DNA of 38,067 nt from Bacillus sp. REN3 (GCF_017912555.1 NZ_JAERSD010000024.1:1-38067); one strand, 5' to 3'. Positions 16,389 through 25,191 are shown, counted from the first letter of the stretch. The notes: generated from the letters alone by a model not told the origin. Translations and numbers: made by a program.

Positions 16389-17839
16389 TCCCTCCCTTTC
16401 TTAAGCATCGGGACAGTCAGGTCCCGTCTTTTGAACGGATTGATCAGCAAAGCTGAGAGAATTTCTTTAGGCTTAATGGACACGATCGGGTCTAGATAAG
16501 CTAGCTTAAAGGACTCCAATTCGCACAAATAAATCAAGACAGCAAAGGTGCTGATAAAGAAACCATACACCCCTAAAAAGGACGAGATCAAAAGGATGAT
16601 CAGGCGAAGGACGGTCACGGTGCCTGATAGAGATTGATTCACGAGCGTATAGGTAGCGACTGCTGTCAGGGCAATGACGACAATGATCGTCGGGGAGGAT
16701 ATGCCTGCTCTTATGGCGGCATCCCCGATTATCAACCCCCCGACGATCGCGATCGTTTGCCCGACTGCCGTAGGCATCCTGACACCTGCTTCCCTCAGCA
16801 ATTCAAACATCCCCATGATGAAAAAAGCTTCCAATGCCGCTGGGAATGGCAGGCCCTGGCGGGAAACAACCAGGGTAGCGAGAAGGGAGAACGGCAGCTG
16901 ATCAAGGTTGATGCTTGAAATTGCCATCCAGAAGCCGGGAAGCGTGATGGCGATGGTGATCCCAATAATCCTTAACGCCCTCTGGAAAATGACAAAATAA
17001 TAAGGAAAATGGACATCTTCCGGGGATTTCAATAATTCCGTCAGGTTGACTGGACCAATAAGGACCATCGGCGAACCATCAACAATGATGATGAAACGCC
17101 CCCTTAGCATGGACTCGATCACGAAATCCGGCCGGGTGATATAGTCGAACAGCGGAAATAACGAAAAGGTCCGATTTGCCAACCATTGCTCCAGCTGCGC
17201 AGCGCTCAATACACTTTCAGCCCGGAAGCTCCCCAGACGGTCGCGTACTTCCTTTATTACTTCGTGATTCACCTTATCGGTTAAATAAAGGAGCGATACC
17301 TTCGTTTGGCTGATCGATCCCAATGTGAATGATTCATTATATAAAGTGGGGGTTTTGATCCGTTTCCTAATTAGGGAAATATTAGTTTGGATTTCCTCTG
17401 TAAACGCATCTTTCGGCCCTTTTATCGATACTTCCGTATTCGATTCCTCTGGCGTTCTCTGAGGGATTTTGGCAATATTCACGCCATAGAAATGGGTTTC
17501 ACCGTTCTTATGGTAAAGGAGGTATCCAGAGAAGAGTTTCTCAATCATGTCTGTTACGGTTGAAATTTTATCAATCGGAGGGACTTTTCCCTCATCCTTC
17601 AAGTACTTGGCTCTGCTCCATAGATGCGCATTGACCAAATGATAATACTCATTCAGCTGGAGGCTGTCGACCATCCCTTCGCAATAAAAGGACAAAATCG
17701 CTTTTTCATTCACCCGGGCCATACAGACATCAGCATAATGGGATAAAAAATCACTTAGCTTGCCTTCATCGAGCTTGCCCGCACGAAAGGAACCTTCAAG
17801 TGCCGCCAGCTTTTCCGATTGGCGCTTATCGTTGCTCAT
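16385..17839 (-). CDS. Spore germinant receptor A subunit, GerA/SpoVAF family
   Basis: 484 residues. The cytoplasmic N-terminal half (1-250) is followed by a membrane half with about five helices. Family segments include VDSLQLNEYY, YITRPDFVIESMLRGRFIIIVDGSPMVLIGPV, and ALEAFFIMGMFELLREAGVRMPTAVGQTIAIVGGLIIGDAAI. This is the main subunit of a germinant-sensing complex in the spore inner membrane. AAGGAGG lies 10 bases before the ATG, inside the end of the permease gene, and the two genes overlap by one base (TAATG). The germinant cannot be read from sequence. Confidence 0.95.
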   Translation of the reverse strand: MSNDKRQSEKLAALEGSFRAGKLDEGKLSDFLSHYADVCMARVNEKAILSFYCEGMVDSLQLNEYYHLVNAHLWSRAKYLKDEGKVPPIDKISTVTDMIEKLFSGYLLYHKNGETHFYGVNIAKIPQRTPEESNTEVSIKGPKDAFTEEIQTNISLIRKRIKTPTLYNESFTLGSISQTKVSLLYLTDKVNHEVIKEVRDRLGSFRAESVLSAAQLEQWLANRTFSLFPLFDYITRPDFVIESMLRGRFIIIVDGSPMVLIGPVNLTELLKSPEDVHFPYYFVIFQRALRIIGITIAITLPGFWMAISSINLDQLPFSLLATLVVSRQGLPFPAALEAFFIMGMFELLREAGVRMPTAVGQTIAIVGGLIIGDAAIRAGISSPTIIVVIALTAVATYTLVNQSLSGTVTVLRLIILLISSFLGVYGFFISTFAVLIYLCELESFKLAYLDPIVSIKPKEILSALLINPFKRRDLTVPMLKKGRE

Positions 17840-18915
17840 TAATAGTTCACCTCCTTTGTTTTATGAAAATAACTGATGATGAAAAAAAAGACAGAAAGGG
17901 AAATCCCAATAATCAGTGAGACAGGATAAAAGTATTTTTCAATCATTCTTTGTATCCAAAGATCACTCACTGGGATGGATGGGATAATCGCAAAAATCCC
18001 TGCGTAAATGATGATTGAGATAAATCTCAGCCGAGGACTATTTTTGCCAATCTGATCGGATAAAAGAAATAAACATAAGGAAACTTTAATGACCGACCCT
18101 GACAGGAATTGAAACACGGCCAAAAAATCCAGATGGGAAATCTGTCTTCCGATTGAAACAAGCCGCCACTGTTCAAACGCAGGATAACGCAAGTACGAAG
18201 CAACGCTCGGACCAAAGGAAGCAATCGAACCAAGAGTTGGCCCAAGGACAAGCATCATTAACAGCGAGATCAGGATGATGATTTGCGGGTAGGTAAATGG
18301 CTTCTCGAGCTTGTTCTGCAATAAAAGCAGGACAAGGATATCAATACTGCCGCCAAGTACCGCGAGTGTTCCTTGCAGGACTGGCCCTTTGCCGTCAATC
18401 AACACCGGGAAAATCATCGCATAATCTTTTTCATTCAGTGTGACAATCGCCACAAAATGGCCAAGAACCCACACGAATGGCAAGAGCACCGCAGCCAGGT
18501 ACACGATGACGTGAAGCCCCTTGTAGCCAGCCCATAGGCAAATGAACAGGAAGCTTGACGCGATGATCCATAAAGGTGTCCTCGGAAGATAATACATCCC
18601 CATCAGCTGGATCAAGTCGTAGGAGGCAATCACCCCAGAGGTGAAAAAGTATCCGCAGAATATCGCCAGAACCCCCAAAGTCAAATAGGGTCCACACCTT
18701 GCTTTAAGCCAGGAAAAAAGTTCTTCTCCTCCCATTCGCTTCATGATCAAAAAAATGAACCTTAGCCAGATAATCAGCAACACGTAAGCAAGTAAGACAC
18801 AAATCCACGCATCCCGATGGGAAATCGTCAGAAGATGGGGAAGCAACAAGACATGGTTCGATATCCCGCTAAACAGCAATAAAACAAAAGAGATCTGGAG
18901 ACGAGTGAATTTCAT
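17839..18915 (-). CDS. Spore germinant receptor B subunit (permease-like)
   Basis: 358 residues with about ten membrane helices, belonging to the APC-superfamily germination proteins (GerB type). In this family the B subunit forms the germinant-binding pocket. The gene is first in the operon, giving the order B-A-C; gerA and gerB of B. subtilis are A-B-C. GGGGG lies 5 bases before the ATG. Forespore (sigma G) expression is expected from the family, but I could not identify a convincing sigma G promoter upstream. Confidence 0.93.
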   Translation of the reverse strand: MKFTRLQISFVLLLFSGISNHVLLLPHLLTISHRDAWICVLLAYVLLIIWLRFIFLIMKRMGGEELFSWLKARCGPYLTLGVLAIFCGYFFTSGVIASYDLIQLMGMYYLPRTPLWIIASSFLFICLWAGYKGLHVIVYLAAVLLPFVWVLGHFVAIVTLNEKDYAMIFPVLIDGKGPVLQGTLAVLGGSIDILVLLLLQNKLEKPFTYPQIIILISLLMMLVLGPTLGSIASFGPSVASYLRYPAFEQWRLVSIGRQISHLDFLAVFQFLSGSVIKVSLCLFLLSDQIGKNSPRLRFISIIIYAGIFAIIPSIPVSDLWIQRMIEKYFYPVSLIIGISLSVFFFIISYFHKTKEVNY

Positions 18916-19130
18916 GGCAACCCCCGGAAATAACTATTCTTGGAATAATTTTTGCATTTTCCCAGGATTGTATGCACTTTATCAACAATCAATCATCGCC
19001 CCGGGAAGATGCCTGGCAGTGAACCACTGTTATTTGCCCTCCCCTCCATCGGTTCGAGGTGCGCTTTTCGGCCAATCTGCTCAAGGCTCTGGCTCCCCCT
19101 GGTGGGTTTCCAGATTCATCTATGGCAAAA

Positions 19131-19162
19131 GAAAAAACCTCTTCCGTCATCGGAAAAGGTTT
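19131..19162 (-). terminator. Intrinsic terminator of selO
   Basis: On the minus strand AACCTTTTCCG and CGGAAGAGGTT pair, followed by TTTTTTC. It lies about 15 bp after the selO stop and separates it from the germination operon. Confidence 0.8.
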
Positions 19163-19177
19163 GCTACCTTCTTTTTA

Positions 19178-20644
19178 TCATGTGCCGCAATACGTTCGAT
19201 ATGGAACTTTCGATGGCGCAGGCGGCTGGCAATACTCTGCCTGTTCTTGGGAATAGGCGTATGGGTCTGCCAGTATAGCAAGCAGTTCCTCCATCACACT
19301 GTAGTCGCCTTGTTCAATTGCGGCTTCAAGCGCAGCTTCCACCCGGTGGTTCCGCGGGATGACCGCCGGATTGCTGTTTTTCATCAGCTGATTCGAGGAC
19401 TCCTTGGATTCCTGCTGCCTGCTCAGCCTTTCCTGCCACTTCTCATGCCATTTCGCATATTCTTCACTTTTGAACAGTTCGGTTTCATCCTGTTTCCCCA
19501 TCGTCAGCGCACGGAAGGTATTTGTATAATCCGCGCGATTGGCATTCATGAGTTTCAATAGTTCCTCAACCAGTGCTTTGTCCCCTTTCTCCTCGTTAAA
19601 GAGCCCAAGCTTCGCCCTCATCCCCGCCAGCCACTTCGCTTCGAACAGGTCAGGGTATTCGGAAATCGCGGCCTGCGCCAGTTCAATCGCCTGTTTTTCT
19701 TCCTCATGAAGCAGGGGCAGAAGGGTTTCAGCGAAACGCGCCAGGTTCCAGCCGCCTATGTATGGCTGATTGCCATACGCATAGCGGCCTTCCCGGTCAA
19801 TCGAGCTGAACACTGTAGCCGGATCATACGTGTCCATGAACGCGCATGGACCATAATCGATGGTCTCCCCGCTGATCGTCATATTATCCGTGTTCATCAC
19901 GCCATGGATGAAACCGGCAAGCTGCCATTTGGCAATCAGTCCTGCCTGGCGGTCGATCACTTTTTTTAACAGGGAAAGGTATGGGTTTTCCGCGTCCTTG
20001 ATACGTGGATAGTGACGGTTGATCGTATAATCAGCAAGTGCCCGAAGATTTTCTTCGGTACCCCAGTTTGCAGCATATTGGAAAGTCCCGACACGAAGAT
20101 GGCTGGACGCGACGCGGGTGAGGATCGCCCCTTGCTGCATCGTCTCTCGGATGATCGTTTCGCCTGTCGTCACGACTGCCAGGCTGCGGGAAGTAGGGAT
20201 TCCCAGTGCATGCATCGCTTCACTGATGATATATTCGCGAAGCATCGGCCCAAGACCCGCGCGGCCATCGCCTCCCCGCGAATACGGGGTCCTGCCTGAA
20301 CCTTTGAGCTGGATATCAAACCTCATCCCATCGGGGTCAAGCTGCTCGCCGATCAGCAGCGCCCTGCCATCGCCGAGCATCGTAAAGTGGCCGAACTGGT
20401 GCCCAGCATACGCCTGTGCCAGCGGTTCCGCCTCTGCGGGAACCTTATTCCCTGCAAACATCGCGACTGTTTCTTCCTCCCTGAGTGCTTCCGCTTCCAG
20501 TCCGAGAGAGTCCGCCAGCTTCTCGTTCAGCTTCACCAGCTTCGGAGCCTTAACCGGGTTCAAATCTATTTTCGTATAAAAGGGCTGGGGCAGCTGCGCG
20601 TAGCTGTTATCGAGATTCCAGCCTGGTTGATTTTTATCAATCAT
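19178..20644 (-). CDS. selO: Protein adenylyltransferase SelO (YdiU)
   Basis: 488 residues, full length for the family. SelO is a pseudokinase-fold enzyme that transfers AMP from ATP to Ser/Thr/Tyr residues of proteins, linked to redox response. Visible family segments are [71 protein letters not shown], and [27 protein letters not shown] with the Asn/Asp metal residues. The protein ends CGT, with Cys where eukaryotic SelO has selenocysteine. GGAGGGGG lies upstream of the ATG. It stands alone. Confidence 0.95.
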   Translation of the reverse strand: MIDKNQPGWNLDNSYAQLPQPFYTKIDLNPVKAPKLVKLNEKLADSLGLEAEALREEETVAMFAGNKVPAEAEPLAQAYAGHQFGHFTMLGDGRALLIGEQLDPDGMRFDIQLKGSGRTPYSRGGDGRAGLGPMLREYIISEAMHALGIPTSRSLAVVTTGETIIRETMQQGAILTRVASSHLRVGTFQYAANWGTEENLRALADYTINRHYPRIKDAENPYLSLLKKVIDRQAGLIAKWQLAGFIHGVMNTDNMTISGETIDYGPCAFMDTYDPATVFSSIDREGRYAYGNQPYIGGWNLARFAETLLPLLHEEEKQAIELAQAAISEYPDLFEAKWLAGMRAKLGLFNEEKGDKALVEELLKLMNANRADYTNTFRALTMGKQDETELFKSEEYAKWHEKWQERLSRQQESKESSNQLMKNSNPAVIPRNHRVEAALEAAIEQGDYSVMEELLAILADPYAYSQEQAEYCQPPAPSKVPYRTYCGT

Positions 20645-20740
20645 CGAATCCCCCTCCGTTCCATTGTTGGTCCATATCCTTTAAAGTATACTTTGATTAT
20701 TGTATTATACCCTTCAGCCATAGTGTAAAGCTTCGCCTTT

Positions 20741-20774
20741 AAAAACAAAAGGCTGGGGTCTCTTGCCCCAAGCC
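20741..20774 (-). terminator. Intrinsic terminator downstream of GNAT gene
   Basis: On the minus strand GGCTTGGGG and CCCCAGCC pair around CAAGAGA, followed by TTTTGTTTTT. It is the first good terminator after the GNAT acetyltransferase and lies upstream of selO. Confidence 0.75.
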
Positions 20775-20784
20775 ATAGATGCGT

Positions 20785-20928
20785 TCATCCGTTTCCGATA
20801 AGTTCCATTCTCATCCTCGCAGACCTTTCTTCCTTGCACTCAATGGTTTGCAATTGAAGGACAGTCTTTTCAACAGGGCATGGCTTAACTTTCCAGAATT
20901 CCCCTTTTTCACCAAGTAAGGTGATTGT
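20785..20928 (-). pseudogene. Possible gene remnant without start codon
   Basis: A 47-codon open frame on the minus strand reads like coding sequence (ITLLGEKGEFWKVKPCPVEK..., ending RMRMELIGNG). It begins straight after an in-frame TAG and has no ATG/GTG/TTG near its N-terminus. It lies between the GNAT gene and its terminator, on the same strand. It may be the tail of a decayed gene. I do not recognise the family. Confidence 0.3.
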
Positions 20929-20980
20929 CTAGTTAAAAAAAGACCTGGGATGCTTACTCCTGGGACCGGCTCACCTTAAC

Positions 20981-21862
20981 TCATTCTCCTAATTCCTTGA
21001 TCATCCACACCTGCTCTTCCCATTCCTTGAAACTATTTTCAATTAACAGTTCCAGCAAGTCATCGTTGTCATCACGTAAATTGAACGTCGTCCTTTTTAC
21101 TTCGCCCTGGAGGGGTGCGAATGTATGGGCCAGCAAGGCTTTCATCACCTCCGTTTTATCTGGGCGATCTTCTGCGGCCTCGAGCTGGAATAAGCTGATG
21201 CTCGCAACCTTGCCTTCTTTATATTGCTTCTTATAAAGAGAGTATCCGGCAATCCCATTCTTTCCATCACGCAAGATGGCTGCATGCCCGTCACGGACAT
21301 TGCTTGCGTGGGTCTGCCACGGAGTTTTGTGCAAATAAAAATCAATGGCTGTCAATTCTGCAGGTGATACGATTTCCACTGCATGGCTGGATTCTGACCG
21401 GAATGGATCTTCAGCGAATGCTTCATTGTATTTGAGGAACTTCAGGCGTTTCGTTACTGAATAGCCCATTTGTTTATACAGATGGATTGCGGCTTCATTT
21501 TTTGTCAGCGCTTCGAGCGTTGCAAATCTTACATGGTTTTCTTTATAAATTTCTAATGCGGCTTCCATTAATTTTTTTCCGATTCCCTTGCCCCTTAATT
21601 CCTTTGCGACCCCTGTCCCGCCATTCCAGGCAACAATTTCACCGCCCATTTCCTTTATGCCGCTGATGACGATGCCTGAAGGTTTGCCATCATGGTACGC
21701 GACAACTGAATAGTCTGGTGAAAGATCCTCCTGTCCAAATCTCTTTGCCAGCGAATGGATATCCACCCTTTGTTCGTGGAAATATCCCTCAAATCCCGCA
21801 TTGAACGCTTCCACTCCATCCTGTAATGGGCAATCACTTAATTTCCTGATTTCGATCTCCAT
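20981..21862 (-). CDS. GNAT-family N-acetyltransferase with two domains
   Basis: 293 residues. The N-terminal GNAT domain (about 1-150) has the acetyl-CoA-binding pattern GVAKELRGKGIGKKLMEAALEIY (R/Q-x-x-G-x-G/A at RGKGIG), followed by ALTKNEAAIHLYKQMGYSVTKRL. Residues about 160-290 look like a second, degenerate GNAT fold (GIAGYSLYKKQYKEGKVASISLFQLEA), lacking an obvious CoA-binding motif. Substrate unknown. GGGGG lies 8 bases before the ATG. Neighbours give no functional clue. Confidence 0.85.
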   Translation of the reverse strand: MEIEIRKLSDCPLQDGVEAFNAGFEGYFHEQRVDIHSLAKRFGQEDLSPDYSVVAYHDGKPSGIVISGIKEMGGEIVAWNGGTGVAKELRGKGIGKKLMEAALEIYKENHVRFATLEALTKNEAAIHLYKQMGYSVTKRLKFLKYNEAFAEDPFRSESSHAVEIVSPAELTAIDFYLHKTPWQTHASNVRDGHAAILRDGKNGIAGYSLYKKQYKEGKVASISLFQLEAAEDRPDKTEVMKALLAHTFAPLQGEVKRTTFNLRDDNDDLLELLIENSFKEWEEQVWMIKELGE

Positions 21863-22002
21863 ACCCTTACCCCCTGCAGTTAATCAACCGCGCTTATTGT
21901 TTTCATTTAAATATATTTGTTCGAGTGATTTTCCATGTTTCCTGCCACTAATTCCATCCTTTTCTATTAAACCTGCGAATTCTATTTTTTCCAGCACCAA
22001 TT

Positions 22003-22050
22003 TCCAAAAAAAAACGGCTGGATTTGGGAGGCTAGGTCCCAAATCCAGCT
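22003..22050 (-). terminator. Intrinsic terminator of LacI-family gene
   Basis: GCTGGATTTGGGA and TCCCAAATCCAGC form a perfect 13-bp stem. On the minus strand it is followed by CGTTTTTTTTT. It lies about 80 bp after the regulator's stop. Confidence 0.9.
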
Positions 22051-22128
22051 TTCTGATTTCCTTTTGGACTGTCCTCTGTCCTTTACTCCTTACAGGAGTC
22101 CTGCCCTCACCTGTGATAGGCTTCTCCC

Positions 22129-23091
22129 TTACACCGTGTGCCGCTCGATCACCTTCACGGATACTTCCTCATGGGTATGCTCAGCCTTGTTTGTTGCCTG
22201 AAGAAATAAATTCCTCCCTATTTCAGCGAGCGGGATCTCCAGCGTGGAGATGTGCATGACCTGTGCGACCGGTTGATTATCGAAACCCATGATCGCAAGG
22301 TCTTCAGGAATCCTGATTCCCCGTTCCTGGCAGCAGGTCATGATCCCGGCGGCAACACTGTCACTTGTGACCAGCAGCGCAGTCGGTGGCTCGCCCATCC
22401 TTGCCAGCCGCTCGACCACCTTCGCCCCGTCTTCGAAATGAAAGCAGTCGTGGAAGACGAAATCAGGATTGTACGGCATCTTGATTTTTCCGAGAAAATC
22501 CCGGTAGGCCCTGTCCCTCTGGATACTGTTCGCTCCCGCTTTCCTGCCGATGCAATAGCCGATTTTCCGGTGGCCCTTATCATGGAGGTATTTAAGCGCA
22601 TCCCGAAAGGTTTTATAATGGTTGATGTAAGTTGAAGAAACCTCCCGTTCCCTGGCATCTTCACTGAACACGATCGGCCCGTATGATGTGTATTCCTCAA
22701 TGATTTCCCAGCGGCAAATCCGCGAACAGATGACCAGCGCATCAATTTGCTTGTTCTGCAGCATATTCAGCGCTTCGATTTCCCTGCTTTCCTCGTAATT
22801 CGTCTGGAAAAGGACGAGCTTGTAATTGTTTTTCACCGCCTCATCCGCAATCCCCTCGAGCATCAGCCCGAAATAAGCATGGTTGATGAACGGCACAACA
22901 ACCCCGATCAGCATCGTCTCGCCTTTGCTTAGGTGAACCGCATTGATATTGCGCTGGTAATCACTCTTCTCGATTGCCCTTAAGACGGCTTCCCTTTTTC
23001 CATCGCTGACATACGGATGGTCATTCAAGACGCGGGAAACCGTTGTCACAGATACTCCTGCCATCTTCGCAATATCTTTGATGTTCGCCAT
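22129..23091 (-). CDS. LacI/GalR-family transcriptional regulator
   Basis: 320 residues. The N-terminal helix-turn-helix is IKDIAKMAGVSVTTVSRVLNDHPYVSDGKRE (residues 4-34), followed by the hinge and a periplasmic-binding-protein-like effector domain from about residue 60 (LIGVVVPFINHAYFGLMLEGI), with IPEDLAIMGFDNQPVAQVMHISTLEIPLAEIG near the end. The ATG at 23091 has GGAGGGG 8 bases upstream; a longer frame to 23139 would translate the operator. The perfect palindrome TGAAACGCGTTTCA ends 34 bp upstream, so it very probably autoregulates. The effector is likely a sugar. No sugar transport operon is adjacent. Confidence 0.93.
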   Translation of the reverse strand: MANIKDIAKMAGVSVTTVSRVLNDHPYVSDGKREAVLRAIEKSDYQRNINAVHLSKGETMLIGVVVPFINHAYFGLMLEGIADEAVKNNYKLVLFQTNYEESREIEALNMLQNKQIDALVICSRICRWEIIEEYTSYGPIVFSEDAREREVSSTYINHYKTFRDALKYLHDKGHRKIGYCIGRKAGANSIQRDRAYRDFLGKIKMPYNPDFVFHDCFHFEDGAKVVERLARMGEPPTALLVTSDSVAAGIMTCCQERGIRIPEDLAIMGFDNQPVAQVMHISTLEIPLAEIGRNLFLQATNKAEHTHEEVSVKVIERHTV

Positions 23092-23124
23092 CCACTTCAC
23101 CCCTCCGGAAATTTTCCCTTGCCC

Positions 23125-23138
23125 TGAAACGCGTTTCA
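23125..23138. promoter_or_regulatory. LacI-family / cre-type operator
   Basis: TGAAACGCGTTTCA is a perfect 14-bp palindrome with the central CG typical of LacI-family operators. It also fits the CcpA cre consensus. It lies between the LacI-family gene (start 23091) and the divergent small protein gene (start 23179), so it could control both. Confidence 0.7.
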
Positions 23139-23178
23139 CAAATTATGCTTTAAATACAAATAAAGGGAGGCTTGCTCT

Positions 23179-23343
23179 ATGGTTATTCTCACAGGCATTG
23201 CGATCTTGATGATCCTGTGCATCACTATTTTGATCTTAACATCATTCCCTGTTTCCGAATACCAGAAGAAGCGCTTTGGTAAACGGACGGGAATGGATGC
23301 GAAAGACGATTACGCTTTCTTATTTGATGTGTATCGGGAATAA
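23179..23343 (+). CDS. Small single-helix membrane protein
   Basis: 54 residues. An N-terminal membrane helix (VILTGIAILMILCITILILTS, residues 2-22) is followed by a charged tail that includes EYQKKRFGKRTGMDAKDDYAF. AAAGGGAGG lies 8 bases before the ATG, strong support for translation. It is divergent from the LacI-family gene and shares the 23125-23138 palindrome region. Family not recognised. Confidence 0.65.
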   Translation: MVILTGIAILMILCITILILTSFPVSEYQKKRFGKRTGMDAKDDYAFLFDVYRE

Positions 23344-23381
23344 GGAAATCCGCCGTCCATTTAAAGCGGGTGGCGGATTCC
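23344..23381. repeat. Inverted repeat after small membrane protein gene
   Basis: AATCCGCC and GGCGGATT pair perfectly around a 17-base loop, directly after the stop of the 54-residue protein. No T-run follows, so it is either a weak terminator or an mRNA 3'-end hairpin. Confidence 0.5.
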
Positions 23382-23477
23382 AATCAACGCTGCCATTGAT
23401 CGGGAACTGGACTAGCGGCGGCTTCCTTTATGATGGCAGCGCGGTTTTCCGAAAGGCTGTATTACATTTGATTGTCG

Positions 23478-23582
23478 TTTCCACTCCAGGCACCTCGCAT
23501 TCCGCGGGCGTGCCGGGGAGCCTCCCAGGCACTTTCCGCCTCCATGGTCTCCCCTGCCCCGTACCCCCGCTGGAGTGCTCCA
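23478..23582 (-). repeat. GC-rich dispersed repeat copy
   Basis: On the minus strand this reads ACTCCAGCGGGGGTACGGGG, then GGGAGACC, GGAGGCGGAAAGTGCCTGGG, AGGCTCCCCGGCACGCCCGC, and ends in GTGCCTGGAGTGGAAA. The same blocks recur at 29108-29225 and 36507-36616. Such repeats are scattered in Bacillaceae genomes; I do not know a function. It fills most of the 23344-23687 gap. Confidence 0.75.
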
Positions 23583-23642
23583 ACCAAAATGTATTGAAAA
23601 ATCACTTCCGAAAAAAATGCACTCAGCGTCAGATTGACTATT

Positions 23643-23674
23643 TTATTAAAAAAAGAAGCAAATGATTGCTTCTC
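23643..23674 (-). terminator. Intrinsic terminator of prolyl hydroxylase gene
   Basis: On the minus strand AGAAGCAA and TTGCTTCT pair around TCAT, followed by TTTTTT. It lies about 15 bp after the gene's stop. Confidence 0.85.
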
Positions 23675-23687
23675 CCTCCAAAGGTAT

Positions 23688-24326
23688 CTATTTCAATCTT
23701 TTCCTTCTCATCCACTGCGTTGCTGCCCATTTGTCACCGATGACGACTGGCGCTCCTCCGTGGAGGGTCAGTTCATTCGATGCCGGGTTGTCATAGAAAT
23801 ACTCAAAATAAACGGCCATGCCCTTTTGCGGCGACACAGCAAAATTCAATTTCGGGAAGTAGGTTTCCCCGCCTTGTTCGACATCATTCAGGTACATGAC
23901 CAGCGTGCTGATCCGCGGATTGCTGGCCTCTGAAAAATAATCGAAGTGGGCTTTGTACTCCTGGCCAATTTCATAATTCATGACCTGCAGGCCATCGCCA
24001 TGCGCAGCAGGGACATTCATGATCTGGGAAACCCTTTTCTCAATCCTTTCCACCAGCTCATTTTCACCTTCCTGGAAAAACATGCTGCTGCTCGTCCTCA
24101 ACTCATCGACTTCACGGACATTCCCAATCTTGGAACGCTTCATCCTGTCGCTTGACAGCCTGATCAGTCCATCGCATTCGATATCGCTTAAAACATTTCC
24201 TAAAATTACAATCAATGGTTCCTCTAATCTGGCAATGATGCTGATTTCCCGATCATCTGTGATGATTTTATTCCCAACATGGTTAAAGATAGTTTGTTCT
24301 TTAATGGATGATTCATATAGAGTCAT
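23688..24326 (-). CDS. 2OG-Fe(II) oxygenase, prolyl 4-hydroxylase family
   Basis: 212 residues. The iron triad is H127-x-D129 (AHFDYF) and H189 (TLHGG), with the 2-oxoglutarate-binding basic residue at K199 (GDKWAATQWMRR). This is the prolyl 4-hydroxylase alpha-subunit-like pattern, which also includes VMYLNDVEQGGETYFP. The enzyme couples 2-oxoglutarate decarboxylation to hydroxylation of a prolyl or similar residue; B. anthracis has a related collagen-like protein hydroxylase. No collagen-like substrate is encoded in this window. GAGG lies 8 bases before the ATG. Single gene. Confidence 0.93.
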   Translation of the reverse strand: MTLYESSIKEQTIFNHVGNKIITDDREISIIARLEEPLIVILGNVLSDIECDGLIRLSSDRMKRSKIGNVREVDELRTSSSMFFQEGENELVERIEKRVSQIMNVPAAHGDGLQVMNYEIGQEYKAHFDYFSEASNPRISTLVMYLNDVEQGGETYFPKLNFAVSPQKGMAVYFEYFYDNPASNELTLHGGAPVVIGDKWAATQWMRRKRLK

Positions 24327-24755
24327 TTCGCCTACCTCTTATTCTCGTATGAAATTTTTGAACAACTGGAATGGCCTTGCCGGAACCGTTGATTGTTTAG
24401 GTGTGTTTCGTTTCCTCCTGTCGATGGCTGAGATTGAATTCACTTTTGGTGAGAATATTTTATAACGCCGAACGCTGGATTTCTATCATTTTTTTACTGA
24501 AAATATAATTTTTTTACAAAAAACATGAGGGACATTGCCCCCATATTTCTCCAAAATTTCAATTAACGCGATTGCCGTCCTGCCATTGTATCTAAAGCGA
24601 TCCCTGTGCATCCGCTTCTATCGTCCCGTACTATTGCTCGTAAGCTACATGATTTGGACGGGCGCGCATTTCTCCAATCAGGCATGTTCTGGTGTGAAGT
24701 AGACAGCCTTCCCTGGGTGATCCCATTCCTTCCAGCTTACTGGCTGACCATCCTA
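24327..24755. other. Region between hydroxylase and coat-like gene
   Basis: About 430 bp without a supported gene. A minus-strand hairpin terminator lies at 24516-24544. Between it and the coat-like gene a 39-codon minus-strand frame (MPDWRNARPSKSCSLRAIVR...) is open but has no ribosome binding site. The rest presumably holds the hydroxylase promoter. Confidence 0.4.
24516..24544 (-). terminator. Probable terminator of coat-like gene transcript
   Basis: On the minus strand ATGGGGG and the complementary CCCTCAT pair with one G-T pair around a 6-base loop, followed by GTTTTTTG. It is the first terminator-like structure after the His-rich gene, about 210 bp downstream. Confidence 0.6.
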
Positions 24756-24977
24756 TCAATAATAATGGTGCCAGGGATAAAGGTATCCGGGAAACGGATG
24801 GTGGTGATGTTCATGGTACTGTGAGTGGTGCGGATGGTGCGGGTGGATCTGACCATAATACAGATAATTCGGATGATGATTCAGGTAGTACTGATTGAAA
24901 GGATAGGGATAAGGCTGCTGCCGCTCATAAAAACCATCAGCAAACTGGCTCCCCTGATAACCCGGGTAAACATACAT
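24756..24977 (-). CDS. His/Tyr/Pro-rich coat-like protein
   Basis: 73 residues of very skewed composition: about 14 His, 14 Tyr and many Pro, starting MYVYPGYQGSQ, with the cluster HPHHPHHSQYHEHHHH near residues 46-61. The ATG at 24977 has GGAGG 7 bases upstream. Low-complexity Tyr/His/Pro proteins of this size are typical of spore coat proteins, where tyrosines may be crosslinked and histidines may bind metal. This is inference from composition, as no named family is recognised. An IS element lies 78 bp upstream of the start and may have displaced its promoter. Confidence 0.7.
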   Translation of the reverse strand: MYVYPGYQGSQFADGFYERQQPYPYPFNQYYLNHHPNYLYYGQIHPHHPHHSQYHEHHHHPFPGYLYPWHHYY

Positions 24978-25047
24978 CGTGATCCCTCCAGGCAAATAGT
25001 TCCCATTCAATTTATGAAAAAGGAGAAAGAAATGAGCACGTCCGCTT

Positions 25048-25055
25048 TTTATATA
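25048..25055. repeat. Left 8-bp target site duplication of IS1595-type element
   Basis: TTTATATA directly abuts the element end GGCTCT at 25056. The same eight bases abut the other end at 26591-26598. Confidence 0.85.
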
Positions 25056-25090
25056 GGCTCTGTTAAATTTTAATGTTGAAATCGCATAAA

Positions 25091-25136
25091 AATTAAAGGA
25101 AACCCAATTTAGTAGGGTTTCCTTTAATCTTTTTCA
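25091..25136 (-). terminator. Bidirectional hairpin terminator within the IS
   Basis: AAAGGAAACCC and GGGTTTCCTTT pair around AATTTAGTA, with T-runs on both strands (AATTTTTA on minus, TCTTTTT on plus). It lies about 55 bp after the DUF4177 stop and near the left IS end, where it can also block read-through into or out of the element. Confidence 0.85.
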
Positions 25137-25191
25137 CTGATAGTTAAGTGCAATGTTTTACAAACTTTTTAACCTATGGTTACTGCTCAGT

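Noticed and set aside
24545-24755. 39-codon minus-strand frame downstream of the coat-like gene
   Set aside because: No ribosome binding site and atypical composition; reported only as part of the region.
25021-25055. Short plus-strand frame starting ATGAGCACG before the IS, with AAGGAG upstream
   Set aside because: Rejoining the sequence across the IS gives only 12 codons, so it is unlikely to be an interrupted gene.
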